This document shows, piece by piece, positions 1 through 9,781 of a stretch of DNA of 64,000 bases. Every line of letters begins with the position of its first letter. Within the stretch, counting starts at the first letter, position 1. This stretch comes from Planctomycetaceae bacterium (GTDB lineage: Bacteria; Planctomycetota; Phycisphaerae; Phycisphaerales; SM1A02): positions 1 through 64,000 of the forward strand of contig CANLHK010000012.1 in assembly GCA_947490615.1 (NCBI GenBank), in the 5' to 3' direction. The notes under the pieces were generated by a model. That model ran no database searches. It was not told where the DNA came from and worked only from the letters and a program-made list of their open reading frames with translations. The position numbers were made by a program, and so were the translations under genes.

Positions 1-670
1 CTGCATCGCTTTGGAAGACACCGCGGCGCGCGTATGTAGTCATTGACGCATCGACCGACCGCACGCCGCGCATCTTCATGCACATGTGCTCAGCCTCGAC
101 GACAACAATCACCCCCCGCGCTTGCAAATGCGTCGTGAGCGCCTCTGCGATCTGGTCGGTGAATCGCTCTTGGATCTGAGGCCGACGCGCGAACACTTCT
201 ACGGTTCGCGCCAATTTCGACAAACCGACGACGCGCCCGTTGGCGGGCAGGTAGGCGATGTGCACCTTGCCGGTGAAGGGAAGCAGATGATGTTCACAAA
301 CGCTGTAAAACTTGATGCCAGAAACGGTGATGACCTCATCGCAGGTCTGGGCGAAGGTGCACTGAAGATGCGCCGCCGGATCTTGGCGCAGGCCTGCGAA
401 GATCTCGCCGTAGGCCCGTGCCACGCGCTTCGGAGTTTCACGCAGGCCTTCGCGGTCCGGGTCTTCGCCGATGGCCAGCAGGATCTCGCGAACGGCTCGT
501 TCGATCCGCGTCCGATCTACAGTCGCAGGTGTTGGCTCAACCTCTCGATTTGACGGAACGTGAGCTGACACACCATGCAAGCCATTAAGCAATTCGTTTC
601 GCTCGAGTTGGCCGACCATCTCTGCACCACTATCCTGACGAAGCCCATTCGGAAGACTGTTTAGACACAT
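1..670 (-). CDS. folE: GTP cyclohydrolase I, 3' end outside the window
   Basis: GTP cyclohydrolase I converts GTP to dihydroneopterin triphosphate, the first step of tetrahydrofolate (and pterin) synthesis in the cytoplasm. The frame is open to the window edge and 223 codons are visible. The zinc-site motif CEHHLLPF begins at Cys125, and the third ligand Cys197 lies in EHMCMKMRG. The segments GKVHIAYLP and [11 protein letters not shown] also match the family closely. The start at 670 has an AAGGAG site eight bases upstream; a second ATG at codon 18 lacks one. The first ~50 residues are poorly conserved, as is usual for this enzyme. Only the last few residues should be missing. No other folate gene lies in the window. 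Confidence 0.95.
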   Translation of the reverse strand, partial: MCLNSLPNGLRQDSGAEMVGQLERNELLNGLHGVSAHVPSNREVEPTPATVDRTRIERAVREILLAIGEDPDREGLRETPKRVARAYGEIFAGLRQDPAAHLQCTFAQTCDEVITVSGIKFYSVCEHHLLPFTGKVHIAYLPANGRVVGLSKLARTVEVFARRPQIQERFTDQIAEALTTHLQARGVIVVVEAEHMCMKMRGVRSVDASMTTYARRGVFQSDA

Positions 671-1167
671 GAGAGTTGCTCCTTGGATTGAACGCTTTTT
701 AGATCAAAACCGTTCAACTACTTCAGCATAGTCAATGATCAGCCACGTCAAGTAGAAAGAATAGACGATTTGGACGATTTTCTAATGCGACCGTCCATTC
801 ATTGAGGCGTCACTGACGAGTCCGCCAGCCAACATGCACGATCTGACAGGAAACACGGGCGATCAACCATCGTTCATGGTTGAAAGCGGCGGCATCGTGT
901 TCGATGATCACTCGGGCGGCACTCCATAAAGAAATCCATCTCACCGCGCGACTTGGCCTAAGACAGTCGCGGAAAGCGAGTTGTCGGGCAGAGTGCAATG
1001 CCCGCAACTGACTAAGCGCTCACGCGAATCGATACGCGCCCAACCCAAGTTCGCCAATCCCCCACCCCCGCCTCGATGCTCGAAGCCGCGATGGGCAAAC
1101 ACTGCGCTGAGCAACACCGCGCCCAACTGCCTTGAGCCGCCATCGACCCGATACACTCACGCGCAGC
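671..1167. other. Intergenic stretch between folE and tRNA-Gly
   Basis: About 500 bases with no convincing gene. It must hold the folE promoter, reading leftward. The part nearest folE (about 690-785) is clearly more AT-rich than the surroundings and contains two near-identical adjacent 9-mers, GACGATTTG and GACGATTTT (764-781), which could be an operator but may be chance. Short reading frames here have no recognisable product. Confidence 0.5.
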
Positions 1168-1240
<73 letters not shown>

Positions 1241-1701
1241 TTCTGCGTGCGTGGCGGTGTGTGACGTGCTGAGTCCACCGCTGTCGCTGAATGTCCTTTG
1301 TTTCAAGGCATTTAACAGACTTTACCGCTGGCAATAAACAGACATTCTGAAGCGGGAGACTGAACGACGAGGGTGACAATTATGGACACCAATTGACTCG
1401 GCGAGACACGGTTGTGTGCAAAAGTGTGCGCACATCAAATCGTCTGAATGATGAGGATGGAGCCGCTTCATGCGACCAAACTTTTCGTCCCCACGATGAT
1501 GGCCCTCGTCTGTGGCTCATTGCAATTGCACTCCCTTGGATTCTCCTCGTGCATGTATCCACTGGTGGAATTCCACGGTGCGCCAAGCATCGCGTTGTCG
1601 GCACGCTGGCGAAACTGCCCGTGGCATTGTCGGTGTGGTTGCTGCTCGCAGTGACAGCATTTGTGAAGTGATGGCAAGGCGCTGTGTGATATGGTTTGTT
1701 G
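1241..1701. other. Intergenic stretch, possible small membrane protein
   Basis: No recognised gene. A TTG-started frame at 1393-1671 (92 codons) encodes two hydrophobic stretches and could be a small membrane protein. It lacks a good ribosome site and overlaps a second frame of similar length, so it is not called. The promoter of the downstream membrane protein probably lies here. Confidence 0.4.
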
Positions 1702-3513
1702 ATGGGATCAAACACATCGCATCGATCCACACCGACCGCGCTCGAGCCGTGGAGTATCGAGAAGAGCAAGTGGGATGCGTTTGTCGCGTCGTGCCAATCA
1801 CCCACGATGATTGTGGCGGCGCTCATGCCCGGAATCATGCTGTTGGTGCTCACGCTGGTGAGCGGGTTTGCGTGGTACTTCATCGCGGGCAACGGCGGAG
1901 TGCTGTGCACGCCCGCGATCATTCTTGCGCTGGTGACGGTGATGATGGCGGCCGTGACATACATGCTTCCAGCGTCCCTTATCAAGAGGTCGCGCATTTG
2001 GCGGCAGCGCGCCGGCGCGATTTGGGATGCGAACGCCTGCGTGTGTGCGACATGCTTGCTTCCGTTGCCAGAACCTCGCCGCACCATTGCGTTGATCGGT
2101 GCGACGCCGCACGCGTGCACGCACGGCTTCACGCACGCAGATCAGCCGCAGTTGGTGCGCTATTTCGAGTCGCTGGCCTCGCGCGATCAGAGCGCCGCAA
2201 CCGCCGTTCTCCACCGATTGCGCCAGAACGCTGCGCGGCGCGAGTCACAGACGCCCACGCATGCGCATGCGCCGACACTGTTTCGACGCGCACTACGCCC
2301 AGTCCACCAGTGTTGGCAGCGCTATTTCGCGTCCACGCTTGCACTGCGTCGGCGACTGACTGCGCTCATCGTCGTCGTGCTCGCGCTGTGCTTGGTGCTC
2401 TCCGTATTCGCCGGAGTTTTCGCTCTCACAGTCGCATGGGTCTGGATTTCCATGGGCGCGGCCTACCTCTTGGGGGCAAACGCCAAGGCCAATGCACTCG
2501 AATTGGCCGCAGGAAACACGCGTGACTTGCGCTGCGCATCGTGCACCAGCGCGCTGCTAGAGAGTGACTGCGCGCACACGTGCCCCTCGTGTGCCTGTGA
2601 TCTCTCGCGCGATGGCGCGTTCACCGCGACGGCGCGACGGAACCCGCTGCGCGATTGGATTCTCGGCGGCGTGCTGCTCGCGACTGCCGTGTGGTTGCCA
2701 ATGACGGTGTTCACGCAAACGCTGGGCTTGATGCGGCCGCAGTCATTGCTCGAAGCCGCGCAACGATTCCCTTCGTTCCGCACGGATGTCTTCGAAGAAC
2801 TGCGCGGTCGCGCATTGAGCGACAGCGATCAGTTGCTCGCCGCAGAAGCGATGCTTACGGCGCTCGAAGAAACTCCGCTTGATCACCGACTCGGGCGCGA
2901 AGTGACCTACATCAGCGGAAGCATCGCCAATGGAACGCTGCCCGCAGATTTGTGTGAGAGATTCGCACGCGCGATCGTGCGCGCGCACGCGACAGTCGAC
3001 GGCGTCATCGTTGCGCCCGACGCGATCAAAGATGTGGCCACCGGCACGCCGCTGCAACTCGCCATCGGTCTCACTGGAGAACCCTATTGGGCGCCGTCGC
3101 TTGGCGTGATCAGTGTGATGTTGCGCGACATCTCCGTCGACGGCGACACGCCTGGTGGTGGCGGACCGTTTGCCGAAGTCATCTCGATGGACGAACTCAC
3201 GGGTTGGTTTCCGTTTGGCGAAAACCCGCAGGAAACATGGCGTTCTGGGATGCGCGCATTTCAGCGGAAGCAACGCGACGAGTATCTCACGCGTCAGCCA
3301 CAGATGAGTGAACTGGTCGATCAGCGAGGACGAATCGTCACGCTCACTGACGCGGGCGCGCATCAAGTCATCGTGCGCGGCTGGCTTCTGGTCACTCCCT
3401 CGCCCAATGCGCAGCCGTACTTCGATCTCGATGTCGACGGCGTACCTATGTTGCCCACGGGTTCGCGCGGTGCGTTTGCGTTTGAGATTGCGTACATGCT
3501 ACGTGCGAAGTGA
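1702..3513 (+). CDS. Membrane protein of unknown function with Cys-rich zinc-ribbon-like segment
   Basis: Not recognised as a known family. The 603-residue product has two adjacent membrane segments near residues 35-90, a long hydrophobic pair near 220-255 and a further segment near 315-340. Between the last two lies a Cys cluster (CASC, then CAHTCPSCAC about ten residues on) of the kind that binds one zinc. The C-terminal ~260 residues are soluble-looking. A TTG lies six bases upstream in frame, but the ATG at 1702 is preferred. The gene is flanked by an intact tRNA-Gly and a tRNA-Gly fragment, so it may sit on a small inserted segment. Function is unknown; a membrane-bound sensor or stress protein is only a guess. 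Confidence 0.7.
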   Translation: MGSNTSHRSTPTALEPWSIEKSKWDAFVASCQSPTMIVAALMPGIMLLVLTLVSGFAWYFIAGNGGVLCTPAIILALVTVMMAAVTYMLPASLIKRSRIWRQRAGAIWDANACVCATCLLPLPEPRRTIALIGATPHACTHGFTHADQPQLVRYFESLASRDQSAATAVLHRLRQNAARRESQTPTHAHAPTLFRRALRPVHQCWQRYFASTLALRRRLTALIVVVLALCLVLSVFAGVFALTVAWVWISMGAAYLLGANAKANALELAAGNTRDLRCASCTSALLESDCAHTCPSCACDLSRDGAFTATARRNPLRDWILGGVLLATAVWLPMTVFTQTLGLMRPQSLLEAAQRFPSFRTDVFEELRGRALSDSDQLLAAEAMLTALEETPLDHRLGREVTYISGSIANGTLPADLCERFARAIVRAHATVDGVIVAPDAIKDVATGTPLQLAIGLTGEPYWAPSLGVISVMLRDISVDGDTPGGGGPFAEVISMDELTGWFPFGENPQETWRSGMRAFQRKQRDEYLTRQPQMSELVDQRGRIVTLTDAGAHQVIVRGWLLVTPSPNAQPYFDLDVDGVPMLPTGSRGAFAFEIAYMLRAK

Positions 3514-4435
3514 GTGCGAGACACGCGCGATGCGCACTGCAGTTCAAATCGTCGCTTCGGTGGGACGACTGCGCAAAGAACGGCGTAGTGCAGCAATATC
3601 GATCCACCACTAGGCGCTCCTCGCGCTGCTTCAGCCTGGTCACATACTTCCTCCAGTGCGGCTGCAGCATTGACCCGTTGCTTGATTCCTTGTTTACTTG
3701 CCATCGATCTTGCTCGTTGGTGAACCTTGATAAAGGTGGAGAGCCCATTGCGCTCCTGAAGACATAGGTGTGAGAAACTAGCGACCGGGGGCGTCGAGAG
3801 CCATCGATGCACATGATTCGGGTACCCATCAATCAGCATCTCACCCGCGCGAGTTCAGACACTTGAACGCAATCTCAAGGGGGCGAAAAAACATCTCTAC
3901 ACAAAACTTCGTTGTGTAAACATGAGCCTGCCCTCAGAAACCCCTTGTTTTTTAGGCGTTTTCGTTGAGAGCCCACAGGCTTCCCAAGCTGAATGTCGCG
4001 GGTTCGAATCCCGTCTCCCGCTTTGGCTTCCATGCATCGACCGCCGTCGCTTGCAGCTAGCCGCTCGCGGTGCAACTGGTGATGATCAGCGTGTCGACTC
4101 GCTGAGTGTTGAGCCGAGCCACCAGTTTCGTGCCGAACCAATTCGATGCACTCCTCTTGTTGACGACGATCTCGTCGGCGAGGTGTCCAACACCGTTGGC
4201 ATCGGGCGATGGAAGTCGCTCGTTCGCGCTCCACGCGGACTCTTTTTGTTCCGTGGGATTAGTTTTTTATTGCCCCGTCGGAATCTCCAGTTATGTTCGA
4301 TGATCGCCGCTGATCGTCGCGTCCCGACAGTCGCGGTACTCGATTGCATCCAACGCGCGGGGCACTCGCGCAACATGTTGGAACCGAACCCACGGCGAAC
4401 CGACGCCGCAACTCCGAATCGAAAGTTCTGATCCC
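3514..4435. other. Long intergenic stretch with tRNA fragment
   Basis: About 920 bases without a credible coding gene. It contains a 7-bp perfect hairpin TACACAA/TTGTGTA at 3898-3918, an AT-rich patch around 3930-3965 and the tRNA-Gly 3' remnant at 3979-4022. A second AT-rich patch near 4240-4275 could be the promoter of the following secreted protein. Reading frames in this stretch look like chance frames. Confidence 0.5.
3979..4022 (+). pseudogene. 3' half of a tRNA-Gly(CCC) gene
   Basis: The segment has the anticodon loop TTCCCAA, the 3' anticodon strand GCTGA, a good T-arm around TTCGAAT and the acceptor 3' strand CTCCCGC plus T. Nothing upstream supplies the matching GCGGGAG acceptor strand, a D-arm or an intact anticodon 5' strand. 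Its first 20 bases equal 1197-1216 of the intact tRNA-Gly, but the T-arm and acceptor differ, so it derives from a different glycine isoacceptor gene and is not a simple duplication of the neighbour. Such 3' fragments are classically left by site-specific integration into tRNA genes. Confidence 0.75.
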
Positions 4436-6799
4436 ATGATGATTCCCGCACACGGCAAAGCAGCCCTCGCCTCCTGCGCCATCGCCATCACCATCGCCGT
4501 GCTCGCGGGACCCGTCGCCGCCGACTGCGGATGCGCCGCCGACATCAGCGGCAATGCAGTCGTCGACGGCCGAGATCTCTCCATGTTGCTCTCGGGCTGG
4601 GGACCGGCGTCGCCGGCGAATCCCGGCGCCGACATCAACCAGGACGGCACCGTGGATGCCGACGACCTTGCCCTGCTCTTCGACGCGTGGGGCGAGTGTC
4701 CGGGCCGACCGTCGACCGTGACCGACCCCACGATCATCCAAGAGCTCGCGAAGGCCGCCTATGTCTGGAGCTTGCCGCTCGAGTTCACCTACCGCTTCGG
4801 CATCTACAACGCGCTGATGACGGCTGATGTCAACTCGCTGGCCTACGCGGCGCAGCCCGCCGCATGGAACAACGCGTCCACCAATGGCGGCAACTCGTCG
4901 GTGCTCTACATCAATGGCATCCTCGATCTCACCGGCGACACCGCGCTGGTCTACACGCTGCCCAACCCGTCCACGAACTTCACGGTGTCGCAGTTCCTCG
5001 ATGCGTTCGTCAACACTTTCGCCGACCCAGGATCCCGCACGACCCCTGGCGCGGCAGACCCCACCTCGTACCTGCTCGTCGGCCCCGACTCGCCGTACGC
5101 GAGCAGCAGGACTGTCACGATCGGCGGGTTCACCTTCCCCGTGATGGCCTCCGACACCAACCGCGCGCAAGTCCTCGCCCGCGTGCTCGCGCCGACGCTC
5201 GTGCCCGCCACCGAAAGTGACTCGGCGTACAACACGCTCCTCAATGTCTCGCATGGCATCAAGCTGAACACGCTCGAGGAATTCCTCGCCAACGGCGGAC
5301 CTGTTGCGCCAGACACCTACGCCGGCAAGATTCCCACCGCTCGTGAGCGCGCGGAGGCCGCGAACTACCAGAACACTCCGGACAACGCGATCGACTTCTT
5401 CGCGCAGGTGGGCGCCTCGCTGCAACTCAACGAACTGCCTACGCAGGCCACCTGCTTGGGCGGCACGCCGATTTCCAAGCTGCCCTCGTGGGTGGTGCCG
5501 CAGCCCGGCGCGACCAAGACCTACTACACACCGTCCGCCGGCCAAGCGGGCGCGTTGGCACTCTTCGAGCCGCTTGGTCTCACTCAGTCGGGCTTCCGCG
5601 TGCCGTGCAACTGGGGCACTGAGCAGCTGGCCGCCCTCGAACTAGGTTGGGAGGACGGCAGAAAATTCATTCAAACTCAGTCGACTCAGTCAGCCACCGC
5701 CGACACCAACTGGTGGGTCTACACGAACGCCAAGTGGGGCACCTACGAGAACACCCTCGCGGGCTACACCACCCGCGCCGTCGGCGTGATCCTCGGTGGC
5801 TTCCCTAGCCTCGTCGCAGATGGCATGTATGCCGTGCAGGACTACGAGCCTGACACCGCCGTACCGCTCGATGGCGGCAACGTGTACTCGGTGACCTTCG
5901 GCCCTTGGGACAACGTCACGCTGCCAGCTGACAGCATCCTGCCGCCGCTCATGCTGAACGACGACGGTTCACAAGTGGGATTCTGGTCGATCACCCTCTA
6001 CCAGCCAGGCCTCGGCGAAGCCGTGTGCCCCTGCCTGAGCCAGGCGAGCGTGCTGAACACGCATTACTCCGAAACGAAGACCGAGGTCCTCTCGGTGAAC
6101 GCGAGCACCAACACCATCACGGCGAAGGTTCCCTTCGGCTCCACGCTCATCGCCAGTAGCCCTGTGCTCTTCGGCGCCGCGGCAAGCGAGTACGGGCTCC
6201 AACCCGATGTCGCGTACTTCTTGGTCGCTGCCCCGACAGTCCACGCCGATCAATCGGTCACCTTCCAGATCTCGGCCACATGGCTTCAGCATCTCTCGAC
6301 GGACCCAGGCGACCCCGGCACGCCGGTGCAGTACTCGGGCGCGGCTGGCCCAGTGGTCCAGTTGACGCAGGGCGCCACACCGCTCACCTACGGCATGGTG
6401 CAGCCGGTGTCGCAGTTGGGTTCATCCGAGATCAACAAGGGCCTGCTCAAGCAGAATGTGGATGCGTCGGGCAACCCGAACGGCACATACACAATCTGGC
6501 TCGCGCCAAGCCGAGAGGCTGCGCTGAAGGCAGGCGCGTTCATCGAGAACTGGATCCCAACGCCCTCACAGGAGTACCTGCACTCGCTCTACGGTTCCGC
6601 CACCGCGGTGAACTCGGACATCTCGCCGATCTTCCGCATCTATGCGCCGCAACCCGGCGACGCCCCGCCATCAATCCTGCCGTGCCCCACATGCACCGCT
6701 TCGCAGACGGTCGGCGGCGACCAAGGCAAAGGTCTGCCCGACCCAGCACTCTTGGCGACCTACCGCTTCCCGCTGTTGCTGAAGCAGGTCGGCCCGTGA
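4436..6799 (+). CDS. Secreted DUF1254/DUF1214 protein with N-terminal dockerin-like repeats
   Basis: The 787-residue product begins with a signal peptide (about residues 1-31). Next comes a pair of calcium-loop repeats of dockerin type (about 35-88: D-I-S-G-N-A-V-V-D-G and D-I-N-Q-D-G-T-V-D-A, each followed by a W-G turn). The rest matches the DUF1254 then DUF1214 arrangement: AYVWSLPLEF near residue 103, and near the C-terminus GFWSITLYQP and ENWIPTP, with a long insert between. The biochemical role of DUF1254/DUF1214 proteins is not established. The odd point is the dockerin at the N-terminus; elsewhere in this window it is C-terminal. A second in-frame ATG directly follows the first. No operon partner is close. 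Confidence 0.85.
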   Translation: MMIPAHGKAALASCAIAITIAVLAGPVAADCGCAADISGNAVVDGRDLSMLLSGWGPASPANPGADINQDGTVDADDLALLFDAWGECPGRPSTVTDPTIIQELAKAAYVWSLPLEFTYRFGIYNALMTADVNSLAYAAQPAAWNNASTNGGNSSVLYINGILDLTGDTALVYTLPNPSTNFTVSQFLDAFVNTFADPGSRTTPGAADPTSYLLVGPDSPYASSRTVTIGGFTFPVMASDTNRAQVLARVLAPTLVPATESDSAYNTLLNVSHGIKLNTLEEFLANGGPVAPDTYAGKIPTARERAEAANYQNTPDNAIDFFAQVGASLQLNELPTQATCLGGTPISKLPSWVVPQPGATKTYYTPSAGQAGALALFEPLGLTQSGFRVPCNWGTEQLAALELGWEDGRKFIQTQSTQSATADTNWWVYTNAKWGTYENTLAGYTTRAVGVILGGFPSLVADGMYAVQDYEPDTAVPLDGGNVYSVTFGPWDNVTLPADSILPPLMLNDDGSQVGFWSITLYQPGLGEAVCPCLSQASVLNTHYSETKTEVLSVNASTNTITAKVPFGSTLIASSPVLFGAAASEYGLQPDVAYFLVAAPTVHADQSVTFQISATWLQHLSTDPGDPGTPVQYSGAAGPVVQLTQGATPLTYGMVQPVSQLGSSEINKGLLKQNVDASGNPNGTYTIWLAPSREAALKAGAFIENWIPTPSQEYLHSLYGSATAVNSDISPIFRIYAPQPGDAPPSILPCPTCTASQTVGGDQGKGLPDPALLATYRFPLLLKQVGP

Positions 6800-6971
6800 C
6801 CGCGCGACGCCGCTGCGTTTGAGCTTCCTGGTGGCGTCCACAGCACAACCATCCGCAGCGCACGAGCAGCACTTGCCCCCGCCCTGCTCGCGCGCGGGCT
6901 CTGTAGCGGGAGTTCAACGACTCGCCCTCAACCGACCCCAAAAAACCAGCCCGAACCGAAGTCCGAGCTGG

Positions 6972-7003
6972 CAGGAGAGAAGAAGCCCAGGAGAGAAGAA
7001 GCC
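6972..7003. repeat. 16-base perfect tandem duplication
   Basis: CAGGAGAGAAGAAGCC occurs twice head to tail in non-coding DNA. It looks like a simple slippage duplication. Confidence 0.9.
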
Positions 7004-7213
7004 TTGGTGAATGCGGGTCACCGCGCGGCGTGACACAAACCCCGCGATCTGACCACAGCCGCCGCGTTGAACGGCTGTGGTCGAATCGCGCGTGGGGCCA
7101 CCCATACACCGCCGCGTGCTGGGAAGAAATTCGGACGCGCCTCACCGTCTTCGAGGGTTCCCACACCCGATGACCGTTCAGAGCGTGTCGACGAGAGCTC
7201 CACCGCAGAAACG

Positions 7214-7273
7214 GGCCCGAAGCACAGTTGCGAGTCAGTGGTGACACTGCCAAACGCAACTGTGCTCAGGGCC
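7214..7273. other. Long imperfect hairpin, possible structured RNA
   Basis: GGCCC (7214-7218) pairs with GGGCC (7269-7273). After a two-base internal loop, AGCACAGTTGCG (7221-7232) pairs perfectly with CGCAACTGTGCT (7255-7266). Inside, CAGTG/CACTG (7236-7240 and 7245-7249) closes a GTGA tetraloop. That is 22 base pairs within 60 bases, far from both neighbouring genes. It has no T-run, so it is not an ordinary intrinsic terminator. It could be a small structured RNA, part of a long leader of the downstream lipoprotein gene, or a miniature inverted-repeat element. Confidence 0.6.
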
Positions 7274-7827
7274 GCGAAAGGAGTCACGCACAACTGAGAC
7301 GCTGATTGAGCAGGCCCGAGAGTGGGCGCAGCCATCGGTCTTTCCGCAACCGACCTCTGCGCTCGCACAAGGACCACGGCAGGCAGGACACTGGTTCCTT
7401 GCCTTCCGTCGTTGCCCACTACCCCGAAACTCTCATGCACCATGCTGAAGCACCTCACGCAGCAACCCGCTGCGGATGGGCACCTCTTATCTCCGTGAAG
7501 CCATCACGAAGAAGCACGAATTGGATCTGAAGATCTCGCGAGGACGAGTCGCGGTCACCAGTCAGGCGCGGGACGAATCGCGCCTGCCGATCCGAAAACT
7601 TGCTCCAAGAACCTGTCAATGCAAACGCTCATGGATCGAATTCACATCTTCACATGACACAAAGGCCCGCGCTCGCCCGATATCCCGCAACGGCGCCTGC
7701 GAATCGACTGAGGGCCCCCGCGTTCGGGCGCGCGGCACCCCTGAACCGATGGACTTCTTCCACTGTTCTGCCGATGAAACGGCTCCGACGCCTGATCGCG
7801 TCGGCCTCAACCTTGGAGCCGCAAACG

Positions 7828-9765
7828 ATGAACTTCCCTGTGGGTCCCACGCTGAACATTCGCTCTGGTTTCGCAACCCTCCTCGTCGCGTCGATCTCCA
7901 CCGTTGGGGCACTCCACACCCTCGGCGGCTGCGACGCGTCGAACGCCTCACCCGTCGTTGCGCTGCAAACTGCAGAGCCGTCGCTCACCGTGGAGCCCAC
8001 CACGCTCGACATGGGCGACCTCGTTCCCGATGTCGCTGTGGTCAAGCGTGTCACGCTGACCAATCGCTCCAACAAGCCCGTCACCATCACCTCCGCGATC
8101 GCGGACTGCGCCTGCACCACGCCGACTTGGCCCGTTGATCCGATCGCGCCTGGCGCGTCGGTCGAGACAGACATCACGATGAAGCCTGGTCCCAAGCAAG
8201 GCGTCACGCTCACCAAGCGCGTGACCTTCAGCATCGAAGGTGGCGAACTTCTCTTCCTGAATGTCGTGGGCAAGGTCGGACTGTTCATCGAGATCTCGCA
8301 AGAGATGCTGCGCGCGCCTGCCGACGAGATCGCGGCTCCACCTGCGATGGCGCTCACACTCCGTGGCGCGGATGGAACGGCGTTTCGCGTGCTCGCGATT
8401 GATCCTCCCGTCGCGACCGCCGACACCGACCAGTCCGCGCTCACCCACACGCTTCAAGTTGATTGGGCGAAGTGGCGTGACGCCAAGCGACCGAACAAAC
8501 TTTCGATCACCACCGACCATCCCAAGACTCCCGACCTCATGGTCATGGTTCGTCGCGCGCCCCCGCAAAGCGCGCAAGTCCCCGCGGTGCGCAAGCCACG
8601 CGAGTACAAGATCGTGCTTCCAGGCGTCTATCCAGGCGCGACGGTGAACTTCCCTCCGCTGGGCGGTTTTGTCCAAGGAAAAGAGCGCCACGCCTTCACG
8701 GCTGGCAAGGTCATCGTGTTTGAGTTCTTCAGCACCACCTGCGGGCACTGCGAAGAGGCAGCGCCAGTCGTCGAGTCGCTGGTCACTGACTTCTCCGCCA
8801 AGGGCTTCGAGTTCATCTCCGTCACCGCCGAAGAAGACGCGAAGGTGCGCGAGTGGCTTGCCAATCCTGAGCACGGCGAGATGGTGAAACACTCCGTCGC
8901 GCTTGATCCAGGATCGAAGGCGCAGAAGGCGCTGCAGGATGCGACCTACCAGGTCCTCAACCCCCGCTTCTTTGTGGTGCGCGATGGAACCGTGCTTTGG
9001 TACGGCCACCCCGATGTCGCCGCGGAACCGTTCGCGCAGATCGCAGCGGGAACTTGGAATCCCGATTCGGTGAAGGCTGAGTTCCTCACCAATGCTCTCG
9101 TCGCGCGCGCGAAGAATCAGACCAACGGACTCCTCACGCAATGCGAGAAGGACGGCAAGTGGAACGATCTGCTCGAACTCTTCGAGTCGATCGCAGCGGC
9201 GATTCCTGATCGCGCGTCGACCTTCGAGCTGCAGAGGTTCGGCACCATGATCGGCCCTGCGAACATGTCTGCTGAGGGCTACGCCTACGGCAAGGAACTC
9301 GCGCTTCGATACGCAACCGATCTTCCCTCGCTGCGCACACTCGCGCGTACGACGCTGCACTCACCGCGGGTGCAGGTGCGCGACCTGGACTTCGCCTTCT
9401 CGATTGCCCGCGCCGCCGATGCGCTGGGTAAGGGCGAGGACGCGCGCGCCGCCGAGATCATGGCGTTGGCGTACTTCTCGAAGGGCGATCGCGAGCAGGC
9501 GGTCGTGCATCAGGAGCGCGCGATCCGTTTACAGGACAACGCGAAGCTCAAGCTGACCTTCGAGGCGCAGCTCGTGAAGTACCAGAAGGACGAGCCCAAG
9601 CCCGTGCCGTACACGCCCAAGCCAGCGCCCGCGGTGGCGACGCCGGGGCATGTGACGCCAAACCCAGCGACCCCTGAGGACACTGCGCCAGGTTCGGCAA
9701 GCGCGGCAGGCCCACATCTTGGGACTGCAGCGCACAGCGCGAGCGAGAGTGACGAGCGGGAGTGA
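7828..9765 (+). CDS. Lipoprotein with DUF1573 domain fused to a thioredoxin-like domain
   Basis: The 645-residue product starts with a lipoprotein signal ending in LGGC (Cys35), so it should be membrane-anchored and face the periplasm or outside. Residues ~48-150 match DUF1573, an Ig-like domain common in Bacteroidetes and Planctomycetes, including its DCACTTP segment. A TlpA/thioredoxin-like domain follows from about 290, with the redox motif C305-G-H-C308 after the typical VIVFEFFSTT strand. The remainder is helical, possibly TPR-like, with a Pro-rich tail. I infer disulfide reduction or thiol chemistry at the envelope; the substrate is unknown. The start at 7828 was chosen because it gives the lipobox in the right place; the frame is open from 7600, with another ATG at 7774. 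Confidence 0.85.
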   Translation: MNFPVGPTLNIRSGFATLLVASISTVGALHTLGGCDASNASPVVALQTAEPSLTVEPTTLDMGDLVPDVAVVKRVTLTNRSNKPVTITSAIADCACTTPTWPVDPIAPGASVETDITMKPGPKQGVTLTKRVTFSIEGGELLFLNVVGKVGLFIEISQEMLRAPADEIAAPPAMALTLRGADGTAFRVLAIDPPVATADTDQSALTHTLQVDWAKWRDAKRPNKLSITTDHPKTPDLMVMVRRAPPQSAQVPAVRKPREYKIVLPGVYPGATVNFPPLGGFVQGKERHAFTAGKVIVFEFFSTTCGHCEEAAPVVESLVTDFSAKGFEFISVTAEEDAKVREWLANPEHGEMVKHSVALDPGSKAQKALQDATYQVLNPRFFVVRDGTVLWYGHPDVAAEPFAQIAAGTWNPDSVKAEFLTNALVARAKNQTNGLLTQCEKDGKWNDLLELFESIAAAIPDRASTFELQRFGTMIGPANMSAEGYAYGKELALRYATDLPSLRTLARTTLHSPRVQVRDLDFAFSIARAADALGKGEDARAAEIMALAYFSKGDREQAVVHQERAIRLQDNAKLKLTFEAQLVKYQKDEPKPVPYTPKPAPAVATPGHVTPNPATPEDTAPGSASAAGPHLGTAAHSASESDERE

Positions 9766-9781
9766 CGAGCAGGCTGGCGGT

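Larger units (their letters stand above)
6800..7827. other. One-kilobase non-coding stretch
   Basis: No gene is convincing here, although open frames run through it on both strands. It holds a possible terminator hairpin just after the DUF1254 gene (CGAGCAG at 6863-6869 with CTGCTCG at 6884-6890), a 16-base tandem duplication (6972-7003) and a strong 60-base imperfect hairpin (7214-7273). The frame of the next gene extends back to 7600, but that part has no signal peptide and is treated as untranslated. Confidence 0.5.

Noticed and set aside
764-781. Adjacent 9-mers GACGATTTG and GACGATTTT upstream of folE as an operator
   Set aside because: Too short and at too great a distance from folE to distinguish from chance.
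1393-1671. 92-codon frame with hydrophobic segments
   Set aside because: TTG start without ribosome site, overlapping competing frame, no recognised family; left as a note in the intergenic entry.
4259-5545. 428-codon open frame antisense to the DUF1254 gene
   Set aside because: Arg/Gly/Val-rich translation typical of the antisense frame of GC-rich coding DNA; no motif and no ribosome site.
7948-9360. 470-codon frame antisense to the DUF1573-thioredoxin gene
   Set aside because: Shadow of a well-supported gene; no recognisable domain.
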